44,928 bases of DNA, taken from Vulcanimicrobiota bacterium. GTDB taxonomy: Bacteria > Vulcanimicrobiota > Vulcanimicrobiia > Vulcanimicrobiales > Vulcanimicrobiaceae. The stretch lies in assembly GCA_027315245.1 (NCBI GenBank), contig DAHUYK010000052.1, positions 1-44,928 on the forward strand. The letters run 5' to 3'. The stretch's first letter is position 1; each line of letters begins with the position of its first letter. The notes below the pieces were generated by a model. That model was given only the letters and a program-made list of their open reading frames with translations, made no database searches and had not been told where the DNA came from. Below, piece by piece: positions 25,117 to 33,460 of the stretch. Made by a program: the position numbers and the translations under genes.

Positions 25117-25511
25117 CCGCGTTCGCCATCGAGGTAGCGGCGCACGACAAAGAGATCGCTCACCTTCCCTGCGAGCATGACGTCGAGAGGCGCATGCCCC
25201 TTGAAGAGCTCGTGATCGTTCGGCATATGAACCCATGCATCCGCGGCCTCTTTGCGTGGGAGCAGAATCTGCAAGGCGCCGTAGATGCCGAAGATGTACG
25301 ACAGCCGTTCGAGCGTGTCGCGCGAGAGACGCGCCGCGCTTGGGTCGCGAACCACTTTGAAGAACGTCGAACGCGGCAAACCCAAGAGCACCTGACGCTG
25401 CCCTGAGGTGAGTTTCCAGCGATCCGCGATGCGCTTGAACGTTCGCAGAGCGGGGCCCGAGGCTCCAGCGTCACTGAGCATTGAACGCGCGTTCCGTACG
25501 GCGACCGCCAT
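25110..25511 (-). CDS. Xre/MbcA/ParS-type antitoxin
   Basis: 133 residues from the ATG at 25511. It has the N-terminal helical DNA-binding part (FKRIADRWKLTSGQRQVLLGLPRSTFFKVV) and the C-terminal toxin-binding DUF2384-like part (LERLSYIFGIYGALQILLP ... PLDVMLAGKVSDLFVVRRYLDGERGW). Such proteins neutralise RES toxins and repress their own operon. The start is set by a promoter whose -10 box ends 6 nt before the ATG, giving a leaderless message; an upstream ATG at 25547 would lie inside the promoter. It comes before the toxin, the normal order for this family. Confidence 0.85.
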   Translation of the reverse strand: MAVAVRNARSMLSDAGASGPALRTFKRIADRWKLTSGQRQVLLGLPRSTFFKVVRDPSAARLSRDTLERLSYIFGIYGALQILLPRKEAADAWVHMPNDHELFKGHAPLDVMLAGKVSDLFVVRRYLDGERGW

Positions 25512-25555
25512 AGTCTCATTATAGACTATCCTACATCGAATGTCCATTATGAGAC
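25511..25555 (-). promoter_or_regulatory. Paired operator repeats over the toxin-antitoxin promoter
   Basis: An 18-bp interrupted palindrome, TAGTCTATAATGAGACTA on the minus strand (25511-25528), covers the -10 box. A related copy (GTCTCATAATGGAC, 25542-25555) covers the -35 box, 29 bp away centre to centre. Read on the plus strand the copies are GTCTCATTATAGAC and GTCCATTATGAGAC, sharing GTC, CATTAT and AGAC with a one-base shift. Binding of antitoxin or toxin-antitoxin complex here would block polymerase, as expected for autoregulation (inference). Confidence 0.6.
25518..25546 (-). promoter_or_regulatory. Leaderless promoter of the toxin-antitoxin operon
   Basis: On the minus strand TGGACA (25541-25546) and TATAAT (25518-25523) are separated by exactly 17 nt, an excellent sigma-70-type promoter. 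Only 6 nt (GAGACT) lie between TATAAT and the antitoxin ATG, so the expected transcription start falls on or within a base or two of the ATG. This makes the message leaderless. It is the clearest promoter I see in the window. Confidence 0.75.
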
Positions 25556-25572
25556 CAACCCGGCTGCTTTTT

Positions 25573-26178
25573 CTACAGGGGCGTTCTTCCCTCGAGGGAC
25601 TTCGCGAGCGTGATCTCGTCTGCATAGTCGAGATCGCCGCCGATGGGAAGTCCGTAGGCAAGCCGCGTCACAGGGATGCCGAGCGGCGCAATCGTCCGCG
25701 ACAAGTAGAGCGCCGTCGCTTCACCTTCAGCGTTGGGATTCGTCGCCACGATGACTTCGGGCGGTCCTTCTCCTTCGGCGCGCGCGAGCAGTTCGCGCAC
25801 GTGCAGCTGCGCCGGGCCGATGCCGTCGATCGGCGAGATGAGCCCACCGAGCACGTGATAGCGTCCTTTGTACACGCCCGTCCGTTCGATTGCGTAGACG
25901 TCTTTCGCCTCGGCCACGACGCAGATCGTGTTCTCCCGGCGCTCGTCGGTGCATAGATCGCACGGGTCGTCTTGCGTGAGAGCGAAGCAGCGCGAGCAGA
26001 AGCGCAGCGTATCCTTGACCGCGAGCAGCGCTTGCGCGAGCGCTTGCGCTTCGTGACGCGGGCGCGACAGCACGAAAAAGGCGAGCCGTGCCGCGGTCTT
26101 CGGCCCAACGGTCGGAAACTTGCTGAACTCGTCGATCAGCGCTTGCAGCGGACCGGCAACGGAACCTGCGGCGGGCAC
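25573..26178 (-). CDS. recR: Recombination mediator RecR
   Basis: 201 residues from a GTG at 26178, 1 nt after the ybaB stop. Helix-hairpin-helix (FPTVGPKTAARLAFFVL, about 21-37), a four-Cys zinc finger (Cys61, 64, 73, 76; FCSRCFALTQDDPCDLC), then the Toprim domain with VVAEAKDVYAIERTGVYKGRYHVLGGLISPIDGIGP and ATNPNAEGEATALYL. RecR works with RecF and RecO to load RecA on gapped DNA. Last gene of the dnaX-ybaB-recR operon, an order conserved across bacteria. Confidence 0.96.
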   Translation of the reverse strand: MPAAGSVAGPLQALIDEFSKFPTVGPKTAARLAFFVLSRPRHEAQALAQALLAVKDTLRFCSRCFALTQDDPCDLCTDERRENTICVVAEAKDVYAIERTGVYKGRYHVLGGLISPIDGIGPAQLHVRELLARAEGEGPPEVIVATNPNAEGEATALYLSRTIAPLGIPVTRLAYGLPIGGDLDYADEITLAKSLEGRTPL

Positions 26179-26179
26179 G

Positions 26180-26485
26180 CTACATTCCCGGCAGGCGAAT
26201 CCCGCCGGTCACGGCGCTCATGCGCTTTTGCGACTCTTCGGTGACGCGGCCGAGCGCATCGTTCATCGCAACGACGAGGAGGTCTTCGAGCGTCTCGACA
26301 TCATCGGGCAAGACGGCCTTCGGATCGATTCTTACCGACACGACGCGGTGATCGCAGGTTATCTCCACGCGCACCATGCCGTTCCCGGCGCTTCCCGCAA
26401 CGGTCGTCGCAGCAAGCTCCTCCTGTACGCGGAGCATCTCTGCTTGCATCTTCTTGACTTGAGCCATCATCGCAGCCGGATTCAT
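26180..26485 (-). CDS. ybaB: YbaB/EbfC nucleoid-associated protein
   Basis: 101 residues, the usual family size. MMAQVKKMQAEMLRVQEELAATTV is the N-terminal helix, followed by the three-strand sheet (GMVRVEITCDHRVVSVRIDPKAVLPDDVETLEDLLVVAMNDAL). The protein forms tweezer-like dimers that bind DNA without strong sequence preference. Its ATG overlaps the dnaX stop (ATGA) and its stop is 1 nt from the recR start, the standard context. Confidence 0.94.
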   Translation of the reverse strand: MNPAAMMAQVKKMQAEMLRVQEELAATTVAGSAGNGMVRVEITCDHRVVSVRIDPKAVLPDDVETLEDLLVVAMNDALGRVTEESQKRMSAVTGGIRLPGM

Positions 26486-28029
26486 TGCTTCTCTCGTATC
26501 ACTTCCGTCGCATAGGTGAAGAGTTCGTCGGGGTCTTCGGCTTGTGGAGCAGTCATCTTCCCCCGCACGGCGCCGTCGACGCGCAGCCGCACGGCAAGGC
26601 GCACCCCGAGAACGTCTGCGACGGCGTGCTCGAGGAGCGCCGTATGCGGTTTGAGGAGGTCGGCGAAGACGTGCTCGGGCAGCCCGAGCGTAATTGCTCC
26701 CTCGTCGACTGCCTCCACGACGGCGCGCGAAAGAGGCGTTCGCAGCGGCTGCCGTTCGCCCTCGACCTTGGCGCGAATGCTCTGCCAGGCAGCACGCACG
26801 CGCTGGAGCGACGCGCCGCCGCCTGACGGCGCAGCGCGTGCTGACACGGCTGGCACCTCCGCGGAACTCGCGGGCGGCGGTACGGCTGCAGCGCGTTCTT
26901 CGAGCACGGCGACGCGAGCGGCAAGCCCCTCGAGCGTCGGGTCTTCACGTGCAAGCACGAGGCGCAGCAGCGCCGTCTCGAGCTCGAGCCGCGGATGTCC
27001 GCCCGCTCGGGCGAGTGCGAGTGCGTCCGAGAGCGCGCGCAGGGCGCGCACGATGCGCGCCTGTGGAACTCCCGGAGCGCGTTCGACGGTGCGCCGCGCA
27101 TCCTCCGGAGCGAGATCGCGCGCGAGCAGTGCCGGGTCGATCCGCGCAACGAGCAGGTGACGAAACCCTTCGATGAGCGCGCGTGTGAGCGTCACGAGGT
27201 CCGCACCGCCGTCGCTCGCCTCTTCGACGATGCGCAGCATCCCTGCCGCGTCGCCGTTCAGCACAGCATCGAGCAGCGCGGCAGCCTGTTGGCGGCCCGC
27301 AGAGCCGAAGGCGAGCTCTACCGTTTCAGCGTGGATCGCGCCGCCCGTCGCCGCGGCGTAGGCCGCCGCCTGCTCGAGCATCGTGAGCGCGTCGCGCAGA
27401 CCTCCGTCGGCACGGTACGCAATGGCCGCGAGCGCCGCATCGTCGATTGCGATGCCCTCGGCCGATGCGATCTCGCGCATCCGCGCGATCATGACCGGGA
27501 TCGCGATGCGGGCGAAGGCATACCGCTGGCAACGCGAGAGAATCGTAACGGGAAGGCGTTCGGGCTCGGTCGTCGCGAGGATGAAGACGACGTGTGACGG
27601 GGGCTCCTCGAGGGTCCGCAAAAAGGCGTTCGCGCCTTCTTTCGTCAGCATGTGCGCCTCATCGATGATGTAGACTTTCATGCGCATCGCGGACGGTGCG
27701 AACTTCACCGCGTCGCGGAGCGCGCGGATTTCATCGATGCCCCGATTGCTCGCCGCATCGATCTCCAATACGTCCAGTGCGGCCCCGTCGAGGATCGCGC
27801 GGCAGTTTTCACACGTGTTGTCGGGCTGCGGCGTCGGGCCGGCGACGCAATCGATGCAGCGCGCCAGTATCTTCGCAGCCGACGTCTTTCCGCTTCCGCG
27901 CGGCCCTGAGAAGAGGTACGCATGGGCCAGACGCCCGGCCGCGAGCGCGCTCGTCAGCGTCTTGACGACGGCATCCTGTCCGACGAGCTCTGAAAAGCTC
28001 TTCGGCCGCCACGTGCGATAGAGGGACAT
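26482..28029 (-). CDS. dnaX: DNA polymerase III subunit gamma/tau
   Basis: 515 residues. AAA+ clamp-loader ATPase: Walker A GPRGSGKTS near residues 43-51, a zinc-binding Cys set (CIDCVAG ... CENC, about 57-80), Walker B IIDEAH and sensor 1 ATTEPERLP. The middle carries clamp-loader domain III (about 245-370), and a Pro/Ala-rich linker leads to a C-terminal domain (about 410-515). It joins core polymerases to the clamp loader at the fork. I see no obvious slippery A-run for a gamma-form frameshift. Start ATG at 28029 with a weak ribosome site. First gene of the operon with ybaB and recR. Confidence 0.95.
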   Translation of the reverse strand: MSLYRTWRPKSFSELVGQDAVVKTLTSALAAGRLAHAYLFSGPRGSGKTSAAKILARCIDCVAGPTPQPDNTCENCRAILDGAALDVLEIDAASNRGIDEIRALRDAVKFAPSAMRMKVYIIDEAHMLTKEGANAFLRTLEEPPSHVVFILATTEPERLPVTILSRCQRYAFARIAIPVMIARMREIASAEGIAIDDAALAAIAYRADGGLRDALTMLEQAAAYAAATGGAIHAETVELAFGSAGRQQAAALLDAVLNGDAAGMLRIVEEASDGGADLVTLTRALIEGFRHLLVARIDPALLARDLAPEDARRTVERAPGVPQARIVRALRALSDALALARAGGHPRLELETALLRLVLAREDPTLEGLAARVAVLEERAAAVPPPASSAEVPAVSARAAPSGGGASLQRVRAAWQSIRAKVEGERQPLRTPLSRAVVEAVDEGAITLGLPEHVFADLLKPHTALLEHAVADVLGVRLAVRLRVDGAVRGKMTAPQAEDPDELFTYATEVIREKQ

Positions 28030-28196
28030 CGCCGTTGCTCTACGGAGCGGCGTTTGGGGGTGCCTGCCGGAGGGTAGACCCAGGACAGCGCAACCTTCTC
28101 GCTCGACGGTACGTAGTATAGAGAGAGCGGGGGGTTGACCACTCTGCCGCCTTTGAATTATTGCATCGCAGGATGTCTAGCGTAAGATTGAGCTAC
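28030..28196. other. Divergent dnaX/recQ gap with GC-rich hairpins
   Basis: 167 nt between dnaX and recQ starts. Two inverted repeats are visible on the plus strand: GCTC-TACG-GAGC flanked by GCC/GGC (28031-28051), and a longer one at 28058-28081 in which GGGT pairs with ACCC and CTGCC with GGTAG around a GGAG loop. TTGACC (28135-28140) could be a -35 box toward recQ, but no good -10 box lies at the right distance; TATACT (minus strand, about 28116-28121) could be a -10 box toward dnaX. I could not assign the element to a known RNA family. Confidence 0.3.
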
Positions 28197-29843
28197 ATGA
28201 ATAGGGTGGACTTGCGAAAAGCGCTCTCTGAGCGCTTTCGGTTCGACCGTTTCTATCCGGGCCAAGAAGAGGTCGTTCTTCGCGTTTTGGGTGGCAAAGA
28301 CACGCTCGCGATCCTCGCGACCGGCGCCGGGAAGAGCCTAACGTACCAGCTTCCAGCCCTCATTCTCGAGGGGACGACGGTCGTCGTCAGCCCGCTCATC
28401 GCGCTCATGAAGGACCAAGTCGACATGCTGCGCGAACGCGGCATCACCGACGTCGTCGCGTTGAACTCCACGCTCTCGGAGGACCAGGAGGCAGCGGCAC
28501 GCGAGCGTATCAGGAGCGGCGCCGTGAAGATCGTCTACACGACGCCCGAAAAGCTCGAAGACGAAGGATTTCTGAGCCTGCTGCGCTCGATCACGGTGCC
28601 TCTCTTCGTCGTCGACGAAGCGCACTGCATCAGTCAGTGGGGCCACGACTTTCGCCCGGCGTACCTCGCGCTCGGGCACGTGATCGACCGGCTGGCGCGG
28701 CCCACGGTGCTCGCGCTGACCGCCACCGCGACGCCGGCCGTGCGGGAGGACATCCTGCACCAGCTCGACATCGAGCACGTCAAGCCGATCGTGAAGGGTT
28801 TCGACCGGCCGAACCTCGTGTACGAGGCGAGTAAGGCCGACAAAGAGATCGACAAGCTCAAGGCGCTCTCGCGTCTCTTCTCGGGGCCAGAGGCGCTCGA
28901 CGGCACCGGCATCATCTACACCGCGACGATCAAAAACGCACTCGAGGTTCAGCGTTACCTCATGCACGAGATGCACGTTCCAGCGGCGGTCTATCATTCG
29001 AAGCTGCATAAGGAAGAACGCACCGCCGTGCACGAGCTCTTCATGGACGAAAAGATCCGCGCCGTCGTGGCGACGAACGCTTTCGGACTCGGCATCGACA
29101 AGCCGAACATCCGCTTCGTCGTGCACTACGATCTGCCGGGCTCCATCGAAGCGTACACGCAAGAGGCGGGACGCGCTGGTCGCGACGGTGAGCCCTCTCG
29201 CTGTATCCTCATCTATCGCATGAGCGATACGCGCGTGCAAAACTACTTCCTCACCGGCAAATACCCCGATATCGAGGAAGTGCAGCGTGTCTTCGGAACC
29301 ATCGAAGTCTTCAGCGACCAAAGCACGGGCGTGTCGATGACCGACTTGCGCAAGATCCTTCAGTTGCCGCTCACGAAGTTGAAAGTCGTCCTCGCTCTCT
29401 TAAAGAAATCCGGCTACATCGAGCCGGTGGGACGGTCCGCGTACGGCCTCACCGAGGCGGTGCGCAAGAACCGCGAGTTGGTCTTGAGCCTCGCGAACTA
29501 CGAGACGAAGAAGTCATACGACCAGTCGAAGCTTGCGATGATGCTGCAGTACGCAGAATCGGCGGTCTGCCGGCGGCGCTTCATCCTGAACTACTTCGGC
29601 GAGGATTTCGAGCGGGCGAACTGCGGCGCGTGCGACAACTGCCTGCGGGCCGAGGCGCAGGGGATCGACGAGGGCTTGATAGCCGGGCCGTTCAAGATAG
29701 CCGACGTCGTCGTACACCGGAAGTTCGGCATTGGGACCGTCGAACGCATGGAGCGCGACCTTGTGACGGTGCTCTTTCCGAGCTTCGGCTACAAGACGCT
29801 GTTGGTATCGGCGGTGTCGCCACAGGAGCCGAAGATCGCGTAG
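28197..29843 (+). CDS. recQ: RecQ-family helicase with UvrD/PcrA-like C-terminal domain
   Basis: 548 residues from the ATG at 28197; an ATG at 28173 is possible but poorly placed. Superfamily 2 helicase: Walker A ATGAGKS (41-47), DEAH (140-143) with [11 protein letters not shown], and motif [15 protein letters not shown] winged-helix-like segment (about 370-430) precedes the zinc site Cys458, 476, 479, 482 ([25 protein letters not shown]). Instead of an HRDC domain the C-terminus (about 498-545) is a small beta domain, [33 protein letters not shown]. That matches the Tudor-like C-terminal domain of UvrD/PcrA, which in PcrA contacts RNA polymerase. It unwinds DNA 3'-5' in repair and replication restart. 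No other repair gene is adjacent apart from divergent dnaX. Confidence 0.92.
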   Translation: MNRVDLRKALSERFRFDRFYPGQEEVVLRVLGGKDTLAILATGAGKSLTYQLPALILEGTTVVVSPLIALMKDQVDMLRERGITDVVALNSTLSEDQEAAARERIRSGAVKIVYTTPEKLEDEGFLSLLRSITVPLFVVDEAHCISQWGHDFRPAYLALGHVIDRLARPTVLALTATATPAVREDILHQLDIEHVKPIVKGFDRPNLVYEASKADKEIDKLKALSRLFSGPEALDGTGIIYTATIKNALEVQRYLMHEMHVPAAVYHSKLHKEERTAVHELFMDEKIRAVVATNAFGLGIDKPNIRFVVHYDLPGSIEAYTQEAGRAGRDGEPSRCILIYRMSDTRVQNYFLTGKYPDIEEVQRVFGTIEVFSDQSTGVSMTDLRKILQLPLTKLKVVLALLKKSGYIEPVGRSAYGLTEAVRKNRELVLSLANYETKKSYDQSKLAMMLQYAESAVCRRRFILNYFGEDFERANCGACDNCLRAEAQGIDEGLIAGPFKIADVVVHRKFGIGTVERMERDLVTVLFPSFGYKTLLVSAVSPQEPKIA

Positions 29844-29850
29844 ACACGCG

Positions 29851-29872
29851 GCCGCTTCCCGGCGGCTCTTCT
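29851..29872 (+). terminator. Possible weak terminator after recQ
   Basis: Inverted repeat GCCGC-TTCCCG-GCGGC (29851-29866), 8 nt after the recQ stop, followed by TCTTCT. The stem is only 5 bp and the T-run is interrupted, so it may be a weak intrinsic terminator or chance. The next gene starts 33 nt beyond it. Confidence 0.28.
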
Positions 29873-29898
29873 CGCTTGCGGGCCACACGGAGTAGGTA

Positions 29899-31548
29899 GT
29901 GAGACCGTTTTTCGTCGGGAGTCTTCTCACGTGCGCAATCGTCGCGTTGTCGGCGCACGCATTCGGACAGGCAACGCCTGCTCCGTCGCCGACGGCTACG
30001 CCGCTCACGACGGCAACGCCGTTGAGCGCCCCTGTGCCCAGCGTCTCGCCCACGCCCACGCCGACGCCAACCCCAACGCCCGCGCCGACTCCCCCTCCGA
30101 TCATCGTCTCGCCGGCAGCGGCGCAGGCGCCCGTCGGTGTTCCGCGGCAGCTCAGCGTAAGCAGCGCAATCTCGCCGATTACCGCCGTTGCCAACGACCC
30201 GTCGATCGTCGACGTCGCGGTCGATCAAGCGGCGATGACCGTCACGCTCACCGGCAAGCTTCCCGGAACGACGACGATCGTCATCAGCGACGCGCGTGGG
30301 CTCACGAAAGACGTTCCGGTGACCGTTGCCTACGAAGCGGGCACGATCGCGCCATCGTTGGACCTGCGCATCACCGGCAATCCGGCGTCCGCGGACTTCG
30401 TGCGTGAAACCGTTGCTGGCGCGGTCGCGGCCGCGACGCGCGTGCTGCCCGGCGCACAGGTCATCGTCGGCCCCGACGACGTTGCGTTCAGCGGAACGCT
30501 CGGTGAAGACGATGCCGCCGACGTCGCGACAAACGTCTTGGTGCAAGGCGAGCAGTACTTCAGCGTCAGCGGCACGACGCACGTGCGCGTCGAGAATCTG
30601 GCGGTGCCGCGCATAGCGCCGGACCGCCTCATGGTGAGCGATTATCCGGAGCAGCTCACCGAGAACGGCGTGCTCTTTACGGCGACCCTTCGCCCGCAAG
30701 CCCCGTCACGGTTTTTGTTCTTTCACTATGATCCGCCGTCACAACCCGATCGCCGCATCGTGCTGCGCGCGCAGAACGACAGCGATGAGCCCGCGCTCGT
30801 GCAGCTCACCTCCGGAACCGGACCGGCGACGACGAACGAGATGGAGACCGGACACGATGCGGATCGCATCTTTCTCGTGCGCACGATTCAAAACGAAGGC
30901 CGCCTCATCACGATCGGACCGCACGCCGCAACGAACCTCGTCCAAGCCGACCTTCCGCACGGAACCGTCATCAGCTCACTCCTGCAGCTGCGCGTGCTCT
31001 CCGGCGACGCAATCGGGTTGACGCTCTTCGCGCAGGGCGAGAATGAAGATCCTAACGCCCCCGTCACGCAGACGGAGCTGCTCGCCGGCGTCTCACATCA
31101 CGCCCGCGGAATCTACAGCGTGCCCGAGTTTCATCAGGAGGTGTCGTGGTCCGTCAACGATCCGTACCTCGACCTGCGCGTCGGGCAGCTTCCGCTGCAG
31201 AACAGCCTGCAAGGCGAAGCGCTCTCGGGCGATTACGGCGTTCTCCAGTCGTTCGTCATCACGATCGAGAATCCGAACGCGCAACCGCAGCGTGTGGCAC
31301 TCTACGAGAACCCACGCGGCGGACGCGCCACCGGCACGTATCTCATCGACGGCGTCCTCGTCCAGTCGCACCAGGTTCCTGCGTTTTCACGCTACAAAAT
31401 TCGCCAGTACGTCGTTCCGGCGCGGGGCTTCGTTCGCGTCACGCTCGAAACGATGCCCGAAGGCGGGTCGAGCTATCCGCTCGACATCATCGTCGCACCC
31501 GACGACGGCAGCGTTCCCCCGGGTGCGCCCGGCTCACCCGTGTACTGA
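29899..31548 (+). CDS. Exported protein with Thr/Pro linker and Ig-like region, unknown function
   Basis: 549 residues from a GTG at 29899 preceded by GGAG. Signal peptide (1-24, cleavage near AFG-QA), then a low-complexity Thr/Pro/Ser/Ala linker (about 25-68, with TPTPTPTPTPAPTPP). Residues ~68-145 look like a bacterial Ig-like (Big2/CpaC N-terminal type) beta sandwich: DPSIVDVAVDQAAMTVTLTGKLPGTTTIVISDARG. A BON-like alpha/beta segment may follow (about 150-205), and the rest is a large beta-rich domain without a motif I know. The layout suggests a surface or periplasmic structural protein. Its last 15 nt overlap the convergent glycosyltransferase gene. Confidence 0.6.
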   Translation: MRPFFVGSLLTCAIVALSAHAFGQATPAPSPTATPLTTATPLSAPVPSVSPTPTPTPTPTPAPTPPPIIVSPAAAQAPVGVPRQLSVSSAISPITAVANDPSIVDVAVDQAAMTVTLTGKLPGTTTIVISDARGLTKDVPVTVAYEAGTIAPSLDLRITGNPASADFVRETVAGAVAAATRVLPGAQVIVGPDDVAFSGTLGEDDAADVATNVLVQGEQYFSVSGTTHVRVENLAVPRIAPDRLMVSDYPEQLTENGVLFTATLRPQAPSRFLFFHYDPPSQPDRRIVLRAQNDSDEPALVQLTSGTGPATTNEMETGHDADRIFLVRTIQNEGRLITIGPHAATNLVQADLPHGTVISSLLQLRVLSGDAIGLTLFAQGENEDPNAPVTQTELLAGVSHHARGIYSVPEFHQEVSWSVNDPYLDLRVGQLPLQNSLQGEALSGDYGVLQSFVITIENPNAQPQRVALYENPRGGRATGTYLIDGVLVQSHQVPAFSRYKIRQYVVPARGFVRVTLETMPEGGSSYPLDIIVAPDDGSVPPGAPGSPVY

Positions 31549-32568
31549 CGCGCCGGCGACGCTGGCGTACAGGCCTGCGACGGCGCGCGCGGCGACCGTC
31601 CACGAGAAACGTGCGCCGGCTGCGCTGCGAACGTCCGCAGCGAATGCGTCGCGCTCGCCGGCAAGCACCGCGCGCAGTGCCTCCACCCAAGCCGGCACAT
31701 CATCGAGTGCGACGACGTGAGCATCGCCCGCTGCGACCTCCGGAAGAGATGCGCGGTCGCTGGCGACACACGGGAGACCGGCGCACAGCGCCTGCGCGAC
31801 GGCGTAGCCGAAGCCCTCGTATGTCGACGGCACGACCGCAGCAGCAGCGGTCGCATAGAGATCGAGCAGACGGTCGCGTTCCACGTATCCGAGAAACTCG
31901 ACGCGCCCGTCTACCCCCAAGGAGCGCGCGCGCGCGCGACACGCATCAAGGTATGGCGTCGAAGGTCCAACGCTCACGATGCGCGCGCCCGGAAGCCGTG
32001 CGAGCAACTCTATGGCGAACGTGAGGTTCTTACGCGGCTCGACCGTGCCGGCGACGAGCAGCGTTCGCCCGTCAGGACGGCGCTCGCGCAGTGCGAATGC
32101 CCTGTCGACGCCCGGTGCGACGACGTGCACGCGCGCTGGCTCGAGCGACGGCTGCACCGCTAGGAGTTCTCGTTTAGAGAAGTCGGAGTCGGCGATCACG
32201 AGATCGGCTTTCGCGTACTGCGTGAGAGCAACGGAACCGAAATAGCGTTGCGCGTACCACGGGGCATGCTGTTGCACGCGCGACCACGCGACGTCGTGCA
32301 CCGTCACGATCGTGGGGAGGGACCGGCGCAATGGCATCGTCCCCGACGCGCAGTGCAGCAGCGCAGCGCCGCTGCGCGCGGCGCGGCGACCGAGCAGGAA
32401 CTGGTCCCAAAGGAGCCGCCGGTCGAATCGCCACGGATCGAGCGCCGGTTCAGCGAGTTCGACGACGTCGACGCCCGCTGCGCGCAAGGCGGGCGCGAGA
32501 CCGCGAACGTACTCGCCGATTCCCGTCGGCGTGCCGATCGCCAACTGCGCATCGAGCGCGACCTTCAT
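31534..32568 (-). CDS. Glycosyltransferase family 4 (GT-B fold)
   Basis: 344 residues. N-terminal GT-B domain begins MKVALDAQLAIGTPTGIGEYVRGLAPAL, with the TGIGEY donor/acceptor-loop form common in GT4. C-terminal domain has LLVAGTVEPRKNLTFAIELL and STYEGFGYAVAQALCAGLPCVAS. In the EX7E motif the second Glu is Gln (EGFGYAVAQ), an uncommon change in a residue that helps bind the nucleotide-sugar. No membrane helix. It starts in ATGA overlap with the upstream gene at the end of the long envelope operon, so a role in polysaccharide or LPS sugar assembly is likely (inference); the sugar is unknown. Confidence 0.85.
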   Translation of the reverse strand: MKVALDAQLAIGTPTGIGEYVRGLAPALRAAGVDVVELAEPALDPWRFDRRLLWDQFLLGRRAARSGAALLHCASGTMPLRRSLPTIVTVHDVAWSRVQQHAPWYAQRYFGSVALTQYAKADLVIADSDFSKRELLAVQPSLEPARVHVVAPGVDRAFALRERRPDGRTLLVAGTVEPRKNLTFAIELLARLPGARIVSVGPSTPYLDACRARARSLGVDGRVEFLGYVERDRLLDLYATAAAAVVPSTYEGFGYAVAQALCAGLPCVASDRASLPEVAAGDAHVVALDDVPAWVEALRAVLAGERDAFAADVRSAAGARFSWTVAARAVAGLYASVAGASVHG

Positions 32569-33278
32569 GGAAGCAAAGCGCTAGGATCGACGGCACGGAC
32601 GCGGCGGTAGTACCGGCGCGCGGTCTTAAGTTCACCGGCGTGGCTCGCAGCAGCGGCGGCCGCAAGCAGATATTTCACCGAGAGCGGCGCGAGACGGGCT
32701 GCTGCGCTCGCGTCCCGCAAAGAGCGGCGGAGCCACGAACGCCGAGCCGGGCCGCCGCGCAGCGCGCAGCGCGCTGCGAACGTGCTCATCGTCCAACTCG
32801 CCTCGGCAACGGAGTCGGGATGCGTGCGCAACGCGACGAAGCGATCGCGCACGCGGCGCTCGAAGGCGTACGCCTGTGCCGGATCGTCGCGGGCGATGCG
32901 GTGCGCCTCGTGCTGCAGCGCGACGAAGTCCGGAGCTGCAAAAAAGTATTCGCGAGCGAGAACCGGATCGCCGGAGCGCAACGCGATGCGGCCGAGCAGT
33001 TCGTTGCGTACGGCGCGCGGTGGAAGGCGGAGCGCGTACCGCTGCGCTGCCGCAAGATGACCCCGATCGAGCTCGTAGGTGGCTAGGCTGGCTTCGACGT
33101 ATTCGGCCGGCGCGACGCGGTCGAGAAAGCGATAGACGCGAAGTCCTATGCCGGTCGGCACGCGAGACGCAAGCGAGAACGGCGCCGCTGCGCCGGCATA
33201 GAGCGCGTCCGATGCCGCCTGCACGACCCCGAACGCGAGCAGCACGACGCCGATAATCGCGTAGATGACGATGCGCAC
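32565..33278 (-). CDS. Membrane-anchored helical-repeat protein, unknown function
   Basis: 237 residues from a GTG at 33278. One N-terminal hydrophobic helix (3-23), then a soluble region made almost only of Ala/Arg/Leu-rich helices with TPR-like pairs (ATYELDRGHLAAAQRYALRLP; LAREYFFAAPDFVALQHEAHRIA; AAASHAGELKTARRYYRRVRAVDPSA). TPR domains usually serve as protein docking scaffolds; here the partner is unknown. The stop overlaps the glycosyltransferase ATG (ATGA), so the two are co-translated. A MITE lies 19 nt upstream of the start and separates it from the rest of the operon. Confidence 0.6.
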   Translation of the reverse strand: MRIVIYAIIGVVLLAFGVVQAASDALYAGAAAPFSLASRVPTGIGLRVYRFLDRVAPAEYVEASLATYELDRGHLAAAQRYALRLPPRAVRNELLGRIALRSGDPVLAREYFFAAPDFVALQHEAHRIARDDPAQAYAFERRVRDRFVALRTHPDSVAEASWTMSTFAARCALRGGPARRSWLRRSLRDASAAARLAPLSVKYLLAAAAAASHAGELKTARRYYRRVRAVDPSALLP

Positions 33279-33297
33279 GCCTCGCGGAGGGTTCCTA

Positions 33298-33460
33298 GGA
33301 GCCTGTAGGGCTATGGCCGTTTTCGGATTTGGTGCCGCATTTTGTTCGGAGGGGAGGCGCGAAGAGGGAGTGAAGCCGTAGCTTCATGACCGATGAGCAA
33401 CGAAGTATTCGGATAAAGGGCGGCCCAAAGACGGAACTGTGCCATAACCCTACAGGCTCC
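33298..33460. mobile_element. MITE-like non-autonomous element, 163 bp, TA duplication
   Basis: The ends are inverted repeats: GGAGCCTGTAGGGCTATGGC (33298-33317) and the complement of GGAGCCTGTAGGGTTATGGC (33441-33460), one mismatch in 20. Weaker similarity runs on to about 41 bp (TTTGGnGCCGC shared). A TA flanks each side (33296-33297 and 33461-33462), inside CTAG on both sides, the target and duplication used by IS630/Tc1-mariner elements. The 120-bp interior has no open frame, and holds a hairpin GAAGC-CGTA-GCTTC (about 33382-33395). It is most likely a MITE moved by a transposase elsewhere in the genome. Confidence 0.72.

Noticed and set aside
28058-28081. TPP riboswitch (GGGGGTGCC start)
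   Set aside because: The CTGAGA and the second-half motifs of the thi element are missing, and neither flanking gene is thiamine-related.
28050-28105. SRP (4.5S) RNA upstream of dnaX
   Set aside because: The CC-GGAG-GG loop resembles the SRP tip and the place is right, but the conserved CAGG and AGCAG strands of the Ffh-binding loop are missing and the best fold is on the strand opposite to dnaX.
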